DNA of 49,539 bases from Acidobacteriota bacterium (GTDB lineage Bacteria; Acidobacteriota; Terriglobia; Bryobacterales; Bryobacteraceae): NCBI GenBank assembly GCA_016213755.1, contig JACQZT010000031.1, positions 1-49,539 on the forward strand, read 5' to 3'. Below are positions 9,023-17,196 of this stretch, piece by piece. The first letter of the stretch is position 1, and each line of letters begins with the position of its first letter. A model generated the notes under the pieces. That model searched no databases. It was given only the letters and a program-made list of their open reading frames with translations, and was not told where the DNA came from. The translations under genes and the position numbers were made by a program.

Positions 9023-10000
9023 TTACCGCAACGGCCGCCGCCGTTCGAACTCCCAGGCCGTGCGGACGATTTCGCGCAGTTCGGTGTAGCGCGGCTTCCA
9101 GCCCAGCGTGGTTTGCAGCCGGCCGGAATCGGCCACCAGGACGGCGGCGTCGCCCGCGCGCCGCGGGCCCATGATGAAAGGGGCCTTGCCGCCGGTGACC
9201 TCTTCCACCGCCCGCAGCACTTCGAAAACCGAGTGCCCGGCGCCGGTGCCGGCATTAAACGCATTCGACGCGCCGCCGCCCGCCAGGTACTCGACGGCCA
9301 GGATGTGCGCCTCGGCCAGGTCGCTCACGTGGATGTAGTCGCGGATGCAGGTGCCGTCCGGCGTGGCGTAGTCGCCGCCGAACAGGGTGATGGGCCGTCC
9401 GGTGCGCACCGCGCGCAGCAGCAGCGGGATCAGGTGGGTCTCCGGATCGTGCTCCTCGCCCAGGCCCGAGCCGGGTTCCGCGCCGCAGGCGTTGAAGTAC
9501 CGCAGCGCCACGCTGCGCAGCCCGCGGCACTGGCCCAGCCAACCCAGGATCTTTTCGACCATGGCTTTGGACTCTCCATACGGGCTCACCGGCTGGATGG
9601 GCATGTCCTCGGTGATGGGGGTGCGTGCGGGCATGCCGTACAGGGCCGCCGTGGATGAGAACACCAGGCGCCCGACGCCCGCCTGAGACATGGCCGCGAG
9701 CAGCGACAGCGAGCCGCCGACGTTGTTCGAGAAATAGAGTTCCGGCTCGCCGATGGACTCCCCGACCGCGATGTAAGCTGCGAAATGAACCACCGCCTCG
9801 GGCCGCTCGGCCTCCAGGAGCCGCCGCAGGCCGTTCGTGTCGGCGAGCGCCAGCACACGCAACCGCTCTGGTGCGACGTTGTGCCGGTACCCGCGCGACA
9901 AGTCGTCCACCACGGTGACGTCGTAACCGCGCCGCAGCAGCAGGTGCGTGGTATGCGAACCGATGTAGCCGGCGCCGCCGGTGACCAGGATCTTGCTCAT
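9023..10000 (-). CDS. galE: UDP-glucose 4-epimerase
   Basis: A 325-residue extended short-chain dehydrogenase that interconverts UDP-glucose and UDP-galactose. The NAD-binding GGAGYIGSH is at residues 8-16. The catalytic serine is in FSSTAALYG and the YxxxK pair in YGESKAMVEK. The GalE-specific blocks ALRYFNACGAEP and GTCIRDYIHVSDLAEAH are also present. Length is normal for bacterial GalE. It is divergent from the TonB-dependent receptor gene across 135 bases and probably followed on its transcript by the amidohydrolase gene. I see no ligand-specific features that would distinguish N-acetyl activity. Confidence 0.96.
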   Translation of the reverse strand: MSKILVTGGAGYIGSHTTHLLLRRGYDVTVVDDLSRGYRHNVAPERLRVLALADTNGLRRLLEAERPEAVVHFAAYIAVGESIGEPELYFSNNVGGSLSLLAAMSQAGVGRLVFSSTAALYGMPARTPITEDMPIQPVSPYGESKAMVEKILGWLGQCRGLRSVALRYFNACGAEPGSGLGEEHDPETHLIPLLLRAVRTGRPITLFGGDYATPDGTCIRDYIHVSDLAEAHILAVEYLAGGGASNAFNAGTGAGHSVFEVLRAVEEVTGGKAPFIMGPRRAGDAAVLVADSGRLQTTLGWKPRYTELREIVRTAWEFERRRPLR

Positions 10001-10069
10001 GGGGATGCGATGAACTACCAGAATACCAGTGCCAGGACACCCCCCCTGTGATTCATGTAAACCCTGTGC

Positions 10070-10075
10070 TACAAT
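10070..10075 (+). promoter_or_regulatory. Candidate -10 element for the 10136 receptor
   Basis: The hexamer TACAAT lies 60 bases before the receptor start and matches the sigma-70 -10 consensus at five of six positions. The -35 region 17 bases upstream (TGTGAT) is poor. A strong Shine-Dalgarno (AAAGGGGG) follows about seven bases before the ATG at 10136. Weak evidence, by inspection only. Confidence 0.3.
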
Positions 10076-10135
10076 TCCTGCCCAGGACGTCCGGGCCGCG
10101 CGCCCGGGCGGACGCGTAACAAAGGGGGTTTACCT

Positions 10136-13100
10136 ATGAGCAGTTTTTGGCTGCGTATGCTGACGTTGCTGATCCTGGCGATCATGCACGCCGGCGCCCA
10201 GGAGTTCCGCTCCACCATATCGGGCCGCGTTCTGGACAGTTCCGGCGGCGCCGTGCCTGGAGCGAAGTTAACCGCCGTGAACGTCGCCACCAACGAGTCC
10301 GCCGGCGCCAACTCGGACTCGGCTGGCGCGTACACAATTCCGTTCCTGCGTCCCGGCAACTACCGGCTGACGGTGTCGGCGAACGGCTTCAAACAGTTCA
10401 GCCGCGAGAACATCGTTCTCGAAGCGGCGAAAATCGCCGGTATTGATGTCGGCCTGGAAGTCGGCGCGCTCACCGAAACCGTGACGGTCACCGCCGAAGC
10501 CGCGCTGCTGGAGACGCAGACGGCCTCGCGCGGCGGGGTGGTGAACACGCAACAGGTGGCGGAGTTGCCGCTCAACGCGCGCAATCCATTCATGCTGGGG
10601 TCGATGATGGCCGGCGTTACCTTCCGGGGCGCGGCCATCTGGCAGCGGCCCTTCGACAATGGAGCCATCGCACAATGGTCGGTGAACGGCTCCCAGATGT
10701 CCAACAACGAGTTCCTGCTCGACGGCGCGCCCAACAACGCGCAGATGGGCGGCAACAACATCGCCTATGTGCCCATCGTGGACGCCGTGCAGGAGTTCAA
10801 CGTCCAGTCCAACTCGTATGACGCCTCCTACGGCAAGACCGGCGGCGGCGTGTTTAACGTGGTGCTGAAGTCCGGCACGCAGAGCCACCACGTCACCGCC
10901 TGGGAGTTCTTGCGCCGCAAGCCGCTGGACGCCAACACCTTCCAGAACAACGCCATCGGGGCGGCGCGGCCCAATCACTATCTGGACCAGTACGGCTTCC
11001 AGTTGGACGGCCCGCTCACCATCCCGAAGCTCCTCTCCAAGGACGGCCGGGTGAGGGCGTTCTACCTGGGCAGCATCGAGAACTACCGCGAGGCGTGGCC
11101 GCAGTTCCTGAACATCTCCTACCCGGAAGCCGAAATGCGCAACGGGGATTTCAGCAAACTGGCGGACGCCAACGGCCGCGGCATCACCATCTACAATCCG
11201 TTCGACTACAGCCGCGACGCCGCGGGGGATCCCGTTCGCCGGCCATTCGCGGGCAATGTCATTCCGGCCTCGATGATCAACCCCATCGCCAAGAAAGTCA
11301 CCAGCTACATGCCGCTGCCCACCCGGAAGACCCCCGGCGTGCGTTACTCCACCGCCAACTTCGATCTGCCCGACTACGCGGCGCTGGACAAGTTCTACAA
11401 CATGATTCTCAAGTTCGACTTCAGCATCGGCGACAAGCACCGGGCCTTCATGCGCCATGCCTCCAACGACCGCACCGAGGACCGGGCGGTCAACGGTCTG
11501 GACAACAAGATCGGCACCGACGGCCAGCAGCCCTTCCAGCGCATCAACGACGCCTACGTCGTCGACTGGATCAGCACCCTCAGCCCGACCCTGGTCCTGA
11601 ACGTGCGCGCCTCCTACAACCGGTTCATTGAGAAGGGCTTCGGCCGCGCCAACGAAGGGTTTGACCTGACCTCGCTGGGACTGCCCGCGTCGCTGGTGAA
11701 CGCGCTGCCGCAGCCGCGCTACTTCGGCCGCTGGGACTTTTCGGGCTATACCTCTTTGGGACGTTACCAGTCGATTAACATCACCAATACCTATGCGCTG
11801 ATGGGGTCGATCACCAAGATCCGGAACGCGCACACCCTGAAGATGGGCGCCGACCTCCGGCGCAACCACTACCTGACGCAGAATTCGGGCAACATTCTCC
11901 AGTTCAGCAATAGCGACCAATGGACCCGCAGGGCGTGGAACCAAAGCGATGCGCTGTCGGGCGACGGGTACGCCAACTTCCTGTTGGGCGTCCCCACCGG
12001 CGGTTCCACGAATTACCCGCTGTATCCGTTCTTCCGCCAGTGGTACGGGGCGCTCTACTTCCAGGACGACTGGAAAATCTCGCGCCACCTGACCCTGAAC
12101 CTCGGCCTGCGCTGGGACGCCAACATGGCCCCGGACGAGAAGTGGAACCGTTTGAACCGGGGCTTCAACCAGACCGCCGCCAGCCCGGTGGCGGCCCTTA
12201 TCCCGGCCGCCATGCAGACACTGTATCCGGAGTTGAAGAACTTGAAGGGCGGGCTGGAGTTTGCCGGAGTGAACGGCAAGCCGACCCGCGCGGCGGACTT
12301 CTATTCCAACACCTGGCAGCCGCGGGTGGGAGCGGCCTATCAGATCGGCAGCAAGCTGGTCGCGCGCGGCGGCTGGGGGCTGTATTACATCAACCCCTCG
12401 AACGACTACCTCCAGACCACCGGCTACTCGACCAGCACCCCGCTGGTCAGTTCGCTCGATTCCGGTCGCACTCCCATCAAGGACCTGCTCAACAACCCGT
12501 TCCCCAACGGCCTGGCCGTGGCGCCGGGAGCGTCGCAGGGCTACCTGACTTATGTCGGCCAGAATTTCAGTTGGTACAACGCCGACTTCAAGATCCCGTA
12601 CGTGCACCAGTTCAGTTTCGGTTTGCAGTACCAGTTGACCCGCACCTCGACGCTGGAGGCTTCCTACGTGGGCAACCGGACCATGAACCTGCAAACCAAC
12701 AAGGCCACTAACCTGCCCAGCCTGGCTTATCGCAAAACCTGCAACATCCTGGAAGGCGGCTCGCCGGCCAATTGCCAGGCCACCACGCCCAATCCCTTCG
12801 TGGGCCTGGCACCCTTCCTTGGAACCGGTCTCTACACCGGCAGCACGGTTCAGAAGTTCCAGATGGCGCGCCCGTTCCCGCAGTACAACGGCGATCTCAC
12901 CCAGCTCGGCCTGAACCAGGGCCGGATCTGGTACAACTCGCTCCAGATCAATTACAACCAGCGCTTCTCCGGCGGCTTGAACCTGCTGGCCAACTACACC
13001 TTGTCCAAGCAAATCGAGCGCTGGGGCTTCAACGACCCCTACGCCGACGTGAAGCAGCAAGGTCTCTACTACATGGACCGCCCGCATATCTTCAAGGCCA

Positions 13101-13702
13101 CGGTGGTCTACGATCTCCCCTTCGGCAAGGGCCGAAAGTTCGGCGCCGGCGCCACCGGCATCCAGCAGAAGCTCATCGCGGGCTGGCAGTTCACCACCTT
13201 CTACAACGACAGCTCGGGCGAGCCGGTGGACCTGCCGGGCAACGTCCTGATGCTGAAGGACCCGCGAATCAAGAACGTGGACTGGAAGGCCCACCAGGTC
13301 CGCGGCTGGTCGCCCTGCGTCCTGCGCATGGACAACAACGGCGCCGTCACCCCGCAGGCCTTCTCGGTGGCTCAGGGTTGCGGCACCGACCACGCCAATT
13401 ACTCCTGGATGCTGCTGCCCAGCTACGCTCCGAACGTGAACCCGTCGCGCTCGGGCCAGATCCGCAAGCACGGCGCCTTCACCATGGACGCCTCCCTCAA
13501 CAAGAGCACCATGATCGGCGAGCGCCTGCGCGTGCAACTCGGCTTCGAGGCGTTCAACCTGATGAACCACAACTACTACGGTCGCGAGACCTTTACCACC
13601 AACGCCAACGACGCGAACTTCGGGACCATTTTCCCGCACCGGGCGTCCAGCCAGAACGGCTACCCCCGGCAGGTGCAGGTGCGCATGAAGGTGTACTGGT
13701 AA
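10136..13702 (+). CDS. TonB-dependent receptor, Oar/CarboxypepD_reg type
   Basis: A 1188-residue outer-membrane receptor typical of Acidobacteriota. It has a signal peptide (LRMLTLLILAIMHAGA), a carboxypeptidase-regulatory-like Ig fold at about residues 25-105 (STISGRVLDSSGGAVPGAKL), and a linker rich in T and V (GALTETVTVTAEAALLETQ). A plug domain follows (NTQQVAELPLNARNPFML, VNGSQMSNNEFLLDGAPNN). The long beta-barrel is full of aromatic strand ends such as GALYFQDDWKISRHLTLNLG and ends in KVYW, with the expected terminal aromatic residue. The cargo is unknown; family members are thought to take up glycans or other large nutrients. A strong ribosome binding site and an intrinsic terminator frame it as a single-gene unit. 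There is no SusD-like partner beside it. Confidence 0.93.
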   Translation: MSSFWLRMLTLLILAIMHAGAQEFRSTISGRVLDSSGGAVPGAKLTAVNVATNESAGANSDSAGAYTIPFLRPGNYRLTVSANGFKQFSRENIVLEAAKIAGIDVGLEVGALTETVTVTAEAALLETQTASRGGVVNTQQVAELPLNARNPFMLGSMMAGVTFRGAAIWQRPFDNGAIAQWSVNGSQMSNNEFLLDGAPNNAQMGGNNIAYVPIVDAVQEFNVQSNSYDASYGKTGGGVFNVVLKSGTQSHHVTAWEFLRRKPLDANTFQNNAIGAARPNHYLDQYGFQLDGPLTIPKLLSKDGRVRAFYLGSIENYREAWPQFLNISYPEAEMRNGDFSKLADANGRGITIYNPFDYSRDAAGDPVRRPFAGNVIPASMINPIAKKVTSYMPLPTRKTPGVRYSTANFDLPDYAALDKFYNMILKFDFSIGDKHRAFMRHASNDRTEDRAVNGLDNKIGTDGQQPFQRINDAYVVDWISTLSPTLVLNVRASYNRFIEKGFGRANEGFDLTSLGLPASLVNALPQPRYFGRWDFSGYTSLGRYQSINITNTYALMGSITKIRNAHTLKMGADLRRNHYLTQNSGNILQFSNSDQWTRRAWNQSDALSGDGYANFLLGVPTGGSTNYPLYPFFRQWYGALYFQDDWKISRHLTLNLGLRWDANMAPDEKWNRLNRGFNQTAASPVAALIPAAMQTLYPELKNLKGGLEFAGVNGKPTRAADFYSNTWQPRVGAAYQIGSKLVARGGWGLYYINPSNDYLQTTGYSTSTPLVSSLDSGRTPIKDLLNNPFPNGLAVAPGASQGYLTYVGQNFSWYNADFKIPYVHQFSFGLQYQLTRTSTLEASYVGNRTMNLQTNKATNLPSLAYRKTCNILEGGSPANCQATTPNPFVGLAPFLGTGLYTGSTVQKFQMARPFPQYNGDLTQLGLNQGRIWYNSLQINYNQRFSGGLNLLANYTLSKQIERWGFNDPYADVKQQGLYYMDRPHIFKATVVYDLPFGKGRKFGAGATGIQQKLIAGWQFTTFYNDSSGEPVDLPGNVLMLKDPRIKNVDWKAHQVRGWSPCVLRMDNNGAVTPQAFSVAQGCGTDHANYSWMLLPSYAPNVNPSRSGQIRKHGAFTMDASLNKSTMIGERLRVQLGFEAFNLMNHNYYGRETFTTNANDANFGTIFPHRASSQNGYPRQVQVRMKVYW

Positions 13703-13726
13703 ACGGTCCTTCCAGGACCTTTCGAC

Positions 13727-13762
13727 CCGGGGCGGCGCGCGGTCGCCCCGGTTTTCTTTTTC
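13727..13762 (+). terminator. Rho-independent terminator
   Basis: An 8-bp perfect stem, CCGGGGCG (13727-13734) with CGCCCCGG (13744-13751), and a 9-base loop. The T-rich tract TTTTCTTTTT follows directly. It starts 24 bases after the receptor stop codon and closes that transcription unit. Confidence 0.88.
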
Positions 13763-13810
13763 AAGGGCTTCGGCACTCGCAAGAACTTGCTCGTTATGAG
13801 GTCCTTGCAA

Positions 13811-13841
13811 AGGAGACTTTTTGTCTCCTAACATAGGAGAC
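13811..13841 (+). promoter_or_regulatory. Three-part leader repeat that can hide the antitoxin ribosome binding site
   Basis: The heptamer AGGAGAC occurs at 13811-13817 and again at 13835-13841, directly before the ATG of the antitoxin gene. Its exact complement GTCTCCT lies between them at 13823-13829. The middle segment can pair either with the first copy (loop of five T) or with the second copy, which contains the AGG-AG of the putative ribosome binding site. As DNA the same arrangement is an operator-like palindrome. Which function applies, if any, is not shown by the sequence. The first copy could also serve as ribosome binding site for a TTG start at 13821. Confidence 0.55.
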
Positions 13842-14111
13842 ATGGCGCACCGCAAGAAGCTGTCGACGACGATTGGCGCGGACAATTTTGCCTATCTGCA
13901 CAGTATGGTGAAGGCTGGCAGTGCGGAAAGCGTCGGAGAGGCTGTGGACAAGGCAGTGGAAATGGTCCGCAGGCTGGACAACCGGGCAACTTTGGAGCGC
14001 CAGACTGCCGCTTATTTTAAGGGCCTGACCTCGAAGGCGGCCGCGGAAGAGACCGATCTCGAAGACGCCCTGAGCGTTGCAGCTAACGAGATGGACTTTG
14101 ACCAGCCATAA
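13842..14111 (+). CDS. Antitoxin of a MazEF-like pair
   Basis: An 89-residue small protein. The N-terminus (MAHRKKLSTTIGADNFAYL) looks like a ribbon-helix-helix DNA-binding segment, followed by a helical, acidic C-terminus (ETDLEDALSVAANEMDFDQP) of the kind that wraps a toxin. It is not a classic MazE by sequence. The role is assigned from the overlapping downstream MazF/PemK-like gene and from size and charge. The start chosen is ATG at 13842. A TTG at 13821, in frame and with AGGAG five bases upstream, would add seven residues (MSPNIGD). The module sits between a terminator and the flagellar gene fliS, so it looks inserted. Confidence 0.75.
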   Translation: MAHRKKLSTTIGADNFAYLHSMVKAGSAESVGEAVDKAVEMVRRLDNRATLERQTAAYFKGLTSKAAAEETDLEDALSVAANEMDFDQP

Positions 14112-14463
14112 CGCATCTCCCCGGCGCGGCGAAATCTGGACCGCGATGCTGGGAAACCCGCCGGTGCGCCATTGGGTCCTGGTAGTGTCGCTGGACTCCC
14201 GCAATATGAGCGAACGAGTCGATTCCGTTTTGATCGTTCCGTTCGGCAGCCAAGGCGCCGACGGTCCAACCACCTTGCGATTCGAGCCCGGAGAGACGGG
14301 ACTGCCAGGGCCATCCTGGCTGAAGGGCCACTTCATTACAGCGCTCAAAAAATCCCTTCTCGGAGAGCGTTTGCCGCGCCCGCTTGCAGCGATACGCATG
14401 CGGCAGGTCAGTATGGCCATTCAGCGCGCGTTCGACGCGGACTCGCCACCTGGTAAGGCGTAG
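14098..14463 (+). CDS. MazF/PemK-like endoribonuclease toxin
   Basis: A 121-residue SH3-like barrel toxin. The N-terminal SPRRGEIWTAMLG matches the RGEIW/RGDIW start of MazF proteins, the next strand HWVLVVSLDSRN resembles the conserved VVSxDxxN segment, and DSVLIVPFGSQG and SWLKGHFITALKKSLLG follow in family order. MazF toxins cut mRNA at short sequences; the target here is unknown. The proposed start is the TTG at 14098-14100, overlapping the antitoxin stop (14109-14111). A further upstream TTG at 14077 would give a seven-residue longer protein. Overlap means translational coupling, typical of type II modules. No terminator with a T-tract follows, only the palindrome at 14483. Confidence 0.82.
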   Translation: MTSHNASPRRGEIWTAMLGNPPVRHWVLVVSLDSRNMSERVDSVLIVPFGSQGADGPTTLRFEPGETGLPGPSWLKGHFITALKKSLLGERLPRPLAAIRMRQVSMAIQRAFDADSPPGKA

Positions 14464-14482
14464 CGCGGTCTGTCTCTGGCGC

Positions 14483-14500
14483 TCCCGCGGCGCCGCGGGA
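14483..14500. repeat. 18-bp perfect palindrome
   Basis: TCCCGCGGC is followed directly by its reverse complement GCCGCGGGA. It lies 20 bases after the toxin gene and 70 bases before the fliS start. No T-tract follows on either strand, so it is not a classic terminator. It could be a protein binding site or a transcript hairpin. Confidence 0.6.
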
Positions 14501-14569
14501 AGCGGATCCCGTGCCGCCCGTTCTCTGTCCGGTCCTCAAATCCCCGGAGATTCTCACGATGAATCCTGT

Positions 14570-15058
14570 GTGCCGACGTACAACGCATTGAATCCTCACC
14601 AGAACTACCTGGAGAACTCCATCCTGACCGCCAGCAAGAGCGAACTGGTCCGCATCCTGTATCGCGTCGCGCTTCAGTCGGTCCGGGACGCACGGCAGGC
14701 CCTGGCGGCCGGCGACATCGGGACCCGCGGCCGGGCGGTCTCAAAGGCGGGCGCGGCGGTGTCGGAACTGATCTGCTCGCTCGACCTCGAGCGCGGCGGG
14801 GCCTTCGCCCTGGAGCTTCGAGAGCTCTATGGCTTCGTGCAACACCGGCTCACTCAGGCGCACTTGCGGCGGTCCGGCGAGATGCTGGCGGAAGCCGAGG
14901 GAATCCTGGAGACTCTGCGCCAGGGATTGTGCGGCGCGGCCGCGGAGACAGCGGAGCAAACCGCGACTCCCGCCGAGGCGGCGACCGGCGGCGGCCTGAT
15001 TCCGGGCTGCATCACCGCGGCTCAGTCGCGAGTGCTGGCCGCTTTCTCGGCGTGCTGA
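14570..15058 (+). CDS. fliS: Flagellar export chaperone FliS
   Basis: A 162-residue protein whose first 120 residues are a four-helix FliS domain. The family start NPHQNYLENSILTASKSELV (polar NAYxxxxVxTAS-type tail) is followed by RILYRVALQSVRDARQAL and SELICSLDLERGGAFALELRELYGFV. FliS holds flagellin unfolded in the cytoplasm before export. The C-terminal 40 residues are an A/T/E-rich extension with two cysteines. The start is set at GTG 14570-14572 because residues upstream in the same frame are low complexity. The nearby ATG at 14560 is out of frame and stops after ten codons. The 3' end overlaps the convergent flgJ gene by 37 bases. No ribosome binding site is obvious. Confidence 0.88.
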   Translation: MPTYNALNPHQNYLENSILTASKSELVRILYRVALQSVRDARQALAAGDIGTRGRAVSKAGAAVSELICSLDLERGGAFALELRELYGFVQHRLTQAHLRRSGEMLAEAEGILETLRQGLCGAAAETAEQTATPAEAATGGGLIPGCITAAQSRVLAAFSAC

Positions 15059-15321
15059 AGACCGGCAATCACCATGCGCGCCAGCCCCAGGCCGCCCTGC
15101 GCGGCCATGACCTGCGCGAACTGCTGCTCGGCCATCTCGAGCGCGGATTCGCCGGAGTGATCCTCGCCCGTTCCGAGCCAGCCCGACGAGCCGGCCTCGC
15201 GCGCCGCTTTCAGCATCTGGCCGATGAGCAGCGCCTCGAACTGGCAGGCGGCATCTTTGACTTTTGCCGGGTCTTCGCGGACGGCCGGCGACGGCGATAG
15301 GGAGGTAATCTCAACTGCCAT
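15022..15321 (-). CDS. flgJ: FlgJ-type rod-binding protein, short form
   Basis: A 99-residue protein carrying only the N-terminal rod-binding/capping domain of FlgJ: DAACQFEALLIGQMLKAARE and ESALEMAEQQFAQVMAAQGG are the two conserved blocks. The C-terminal muramidase domain of gamma-proteobacterial FlgJ is absent, as in many other phyla, so another enzyme must open the peptidoglycan for the rod. It is the last gene of the leftward rod/ring operon, 81 bases after flgI. That spacer contains two back-to-back hairpins. Its 3' end overlaps fliS on the opposite strand. Confidence 0.88.
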   Translation of the reverse strand: MAVEITSLSPSPAVREDPAKVKDAACQFEALLIGQMLKAAREAGSSGWLGTGEDHSGESALEMAEQQFAQVMAAQGGLGLARMVIAGLQHAEKAASTRD

Positions 15322-15352
15322 ATCTGCCCTCAGTTCCTTTGTGGGCGCCCAA

Positions 15353-15392
15353 GCATCGACACGAGTGTCGATGCGGCACGTTGAGAACGTGC
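15353..15392. repeat. Double hairpin element between flgI and flgJ
   Basis: Two perfect inverted repeats lie back to back: GCATCGACAC/GTGTCGATGC (15353-15362 with 15365-15374) and GCACGTT/AACGTGC (15376-15382 with 15386-15392). Neither has a T-tract. The arrangement resembles REP/BIME-like intergenic elements or an mRNA-processing hairpin inside the operon. No second copy was found in the window. Confidence 0.7.
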
Positions 15393-15402
15393 GCCACCGG
15401 CT

Positions 15403-16485
15403 CTAAATCACCTGCAAGTCGGCCTCCAGCGCGCCGGCGCTCTGGAGCGATTGCAGGATGGCGATGATATCGCGCGGCGTCGAGCCGATGGACATCAGGC
15501 CGCGAATCAGATCGTCCACCGTGGCGCCCTGTTTTAGCTGCACTTGGCGCGCCTTCTCTTCCTTTGCTCCCACGCCCACCTGGGGCACGGTCGCAGTCGT
15601 GCCCGATGCCAGCGGCCCGGGCTGGGAAACCTGATAAGTCGTCTCGATCTCCACCGAAAGCGCCCCGTGCATGATGGCCACCGGGGCGATATGAACGTCC
15701 TTGCCCATCACGATGGTGCCCGTGCGCTCGTTCACGATCACCCTGGCCACCCGGTCCGCCTCCACTTGCAGGGTTTCCAACTCGGCCACGAATTCGGTGG
15801 TGCGGGCGGCGAACTCGGCCGGCACGGCCACGCTCACCAGCCCGGAGTTGTCGGCATTGGCCAGCGGCGAGTTGAACTTCTTGTTCAGCGCCTGGGCGAT
15901 GCGCGCGGCGGTGGTGAAGTCGGCCTGTTTGAGTTGCAGGCGGAGCCGGCCGGCGGGCGCGACGGATGGCGCGGCGCGCTCCAGCGTGGCACCGTTCGGG
16001 ACGCGGCCCGCGGTGGGGTGGTTCACCGTCTGGGTGGATCCGCCTTTGCCGGCGATGAAGCCGCCGGTGACTACGGCCCCCTGCGCCATGGCGTAAACCT
16101 GCCCGTCCACTCCCTTCAGGCTGCTGAGGATCAACTGCCCCCCTTGCAGATTGGTCGCATCGCCAATGGCCGCCACGGTGACGTCGATGCGCCCGCCCGG
16201 CTGCCCGAAGGGCGGCAGCGTGGCGGTCACCATGACGCTGGCGGTGTTGTTGACGCGAATGGCGGACGGCGGCACGGAAACGCCCATCTGTTGCAGCATG
16301 TTGGTCAGCGTCTGGACGCCGAAGACGGTCTGCCGGCGGTCGCCGGTGCCGTTGAGTCCCACCACCACGCCGTAGCCGATCAACTGGTTTTCGCGCACGC
16401 CTTCCAGCGTGACCAGGTCTTTCAAACGGGCCGCTGGGGCCAGGGCGGGGAGAAGAGCGAGCAGGGTAATCAGTTTGCGGCGCAT
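15403..16485 (-). CDS. flgI: Flagellar P-ring protein FlgI
   Basis: A 360-residue periplasmic protein that assembles the P-ring around the rod in the peptidoglycan layer. A Sec signal (KLITLLALLPALAPAA) leads into the strongly conserved N-terminus RLKDLVTLEGVRENQLIGYG and then GLNGTGD, NMLQQMGV, and SVMVTATLPPFGQPG. The C-terminal GATVDDLIRGLMSIGSTPRD and IAILQSLQSAGALEADLQVI are also typical. Length is normal. It is 12 bases downstream of flgH in the leftward operon. Its export chaperone is FlgA, encoded two genes upstream. Confidence 0.97.
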   Translation of the reverse strand: MRRKLITLLALLPALAPAARLKDLVTLEGVRENQLIGYGVVVGLNGTGDRRQTVFGVQTLTNMLQQMGVSVPPSAIRVNNTASVMVTATLPPFGQPGGRIDVTVAAIGDATNLQGGQLILSSLKGVDGQVYAMAQGAVVTGGFIAGKGGSTQTVNHPTAGRVPNGATLERAAPSVAPAGRLRLQLKQADFTTAARIAQALNKKFNSPLANADNSGLVSVAVPAEFAARTTEFVAELETLQVEADRVARVIVNERTGTIVMGKDVHIAPVAIMHGALSVEIETTYQVSQPGPLASGTTATVPQVGVGAKEEKARQVQLKQGATVDDLIRGLMSIGSTPRDIIAILQSLQSAGALEADLQVI

Positions 16486-16497
16486 GGTCGCGTCCTC

Positions 16498-17196
16498 CTA
16501 GAAGGGCAGAATCCCCATCAACAGGCGATAGAGGAAGAACGGCCGCCGGATGGCGTCGCCGACCACTCCCTTGCCGTTGACCTGCACTTCCAATTGGCCG
16601 AGCTGGCCGGAATGGACCGCGTTGCCGGTGGACAGATCCGTCGGCCGGACGATGCCGCGCACGGTGATGAGCTGGGTTTCGGAATTGACCACCAGCGACT
16701 TGGACCCTTCCACCACCAGGTAGCCATTGGGCAGCACGTGCGTCACGCGCGCGGTGAGAGTGGCGTCCAGGACCGTCTCCCGGCTGGTGGCGCCCTGCCC
16801 GTCCAGTTTGCTCTCGCCCCCCAGCCGGGCCAGGTTCGACAGGGGTCCCGCGGCGCGGGTGATGCCGGCCAGCGCGCCCATGCTCGACTTGGCGCTGGAA
16901 GAGCGCGCCGAACTGGTGGCGCCCTTGCTGACCGCCGAGGCGCGCTCGGCCACCAGGATGGTGACGATGTCGTGCACGCGCTGCGCGCGCACGTCCGATC
17001 CAAGGTCGTTGAACCGCGCCGACGGGCTCCACAACGAACCGGCGGACGGGGCGGCCGCCTGCGCGCCCGCGCCCTGGGCGGCCTCGGCGATGAAGCGATC
17101 CAGCGGCGTCATCTTGGGCTGTTTTTCCTTTGCCGCGCGGGGCCCGGCCAGGCAGGCCAGCGGCACAATCGCCATCAGCAGCGCCATGCGCTTCAT
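16498..17196 (-). CDS. flgH: Flagellar L-ring protein FlgH
   Basis: A 232-residue outer-membrane ring protein. Family blocks are SLWSPSARFNDLGSDVRAQR, VHDIVTILVAERASA and the C-terminal THVLPNGYLVVEGSKSL, TVRGIVRPTDLSTGNAVHS and LGQLEVQVNGKG. The signal peptide MKRMALLMAIVPLACLAG has a cysteine at residue 15 that could be lipid-modified as in other FlgH proteins, but the box reads P-L-A-C, which is imperfect. The start codon overlaps the flgA stop by four bases, so it is translationally coupled. Confidence 0.95.
   Translation of the reverse strand: MKRMALLMAIVPLACLAGPRAAKEKQPKMTPLDRFIAEAAQGAGAQAAAPSAGSLWSPSARFNDLGSDVRAQRVHDIVTILVAERASAVSKGATSSARSSSAKSSMGALAGITRAAGPLSNLARLGGESKLDGQGATSRETVLDATLTARVTHVLPNGYLVVEGSKSLVVNSETQLITVRGIVRPTDLSTGNAVHSGQLGQLEVQVNGKGVVGDAIRRPFFLYRLLMGILPF

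Noticed and set aside
10268-13885. Long open antisense frame opposite the first TonB receptor (similar ones lie opposite 22.8-25.8 kb and 35.1-37.4 kb)
   Set aside because: Typical GC-rich shadow frames: arginine/valine/glutamine-rich text with no domain logic, opposite genes with clear family motifs.
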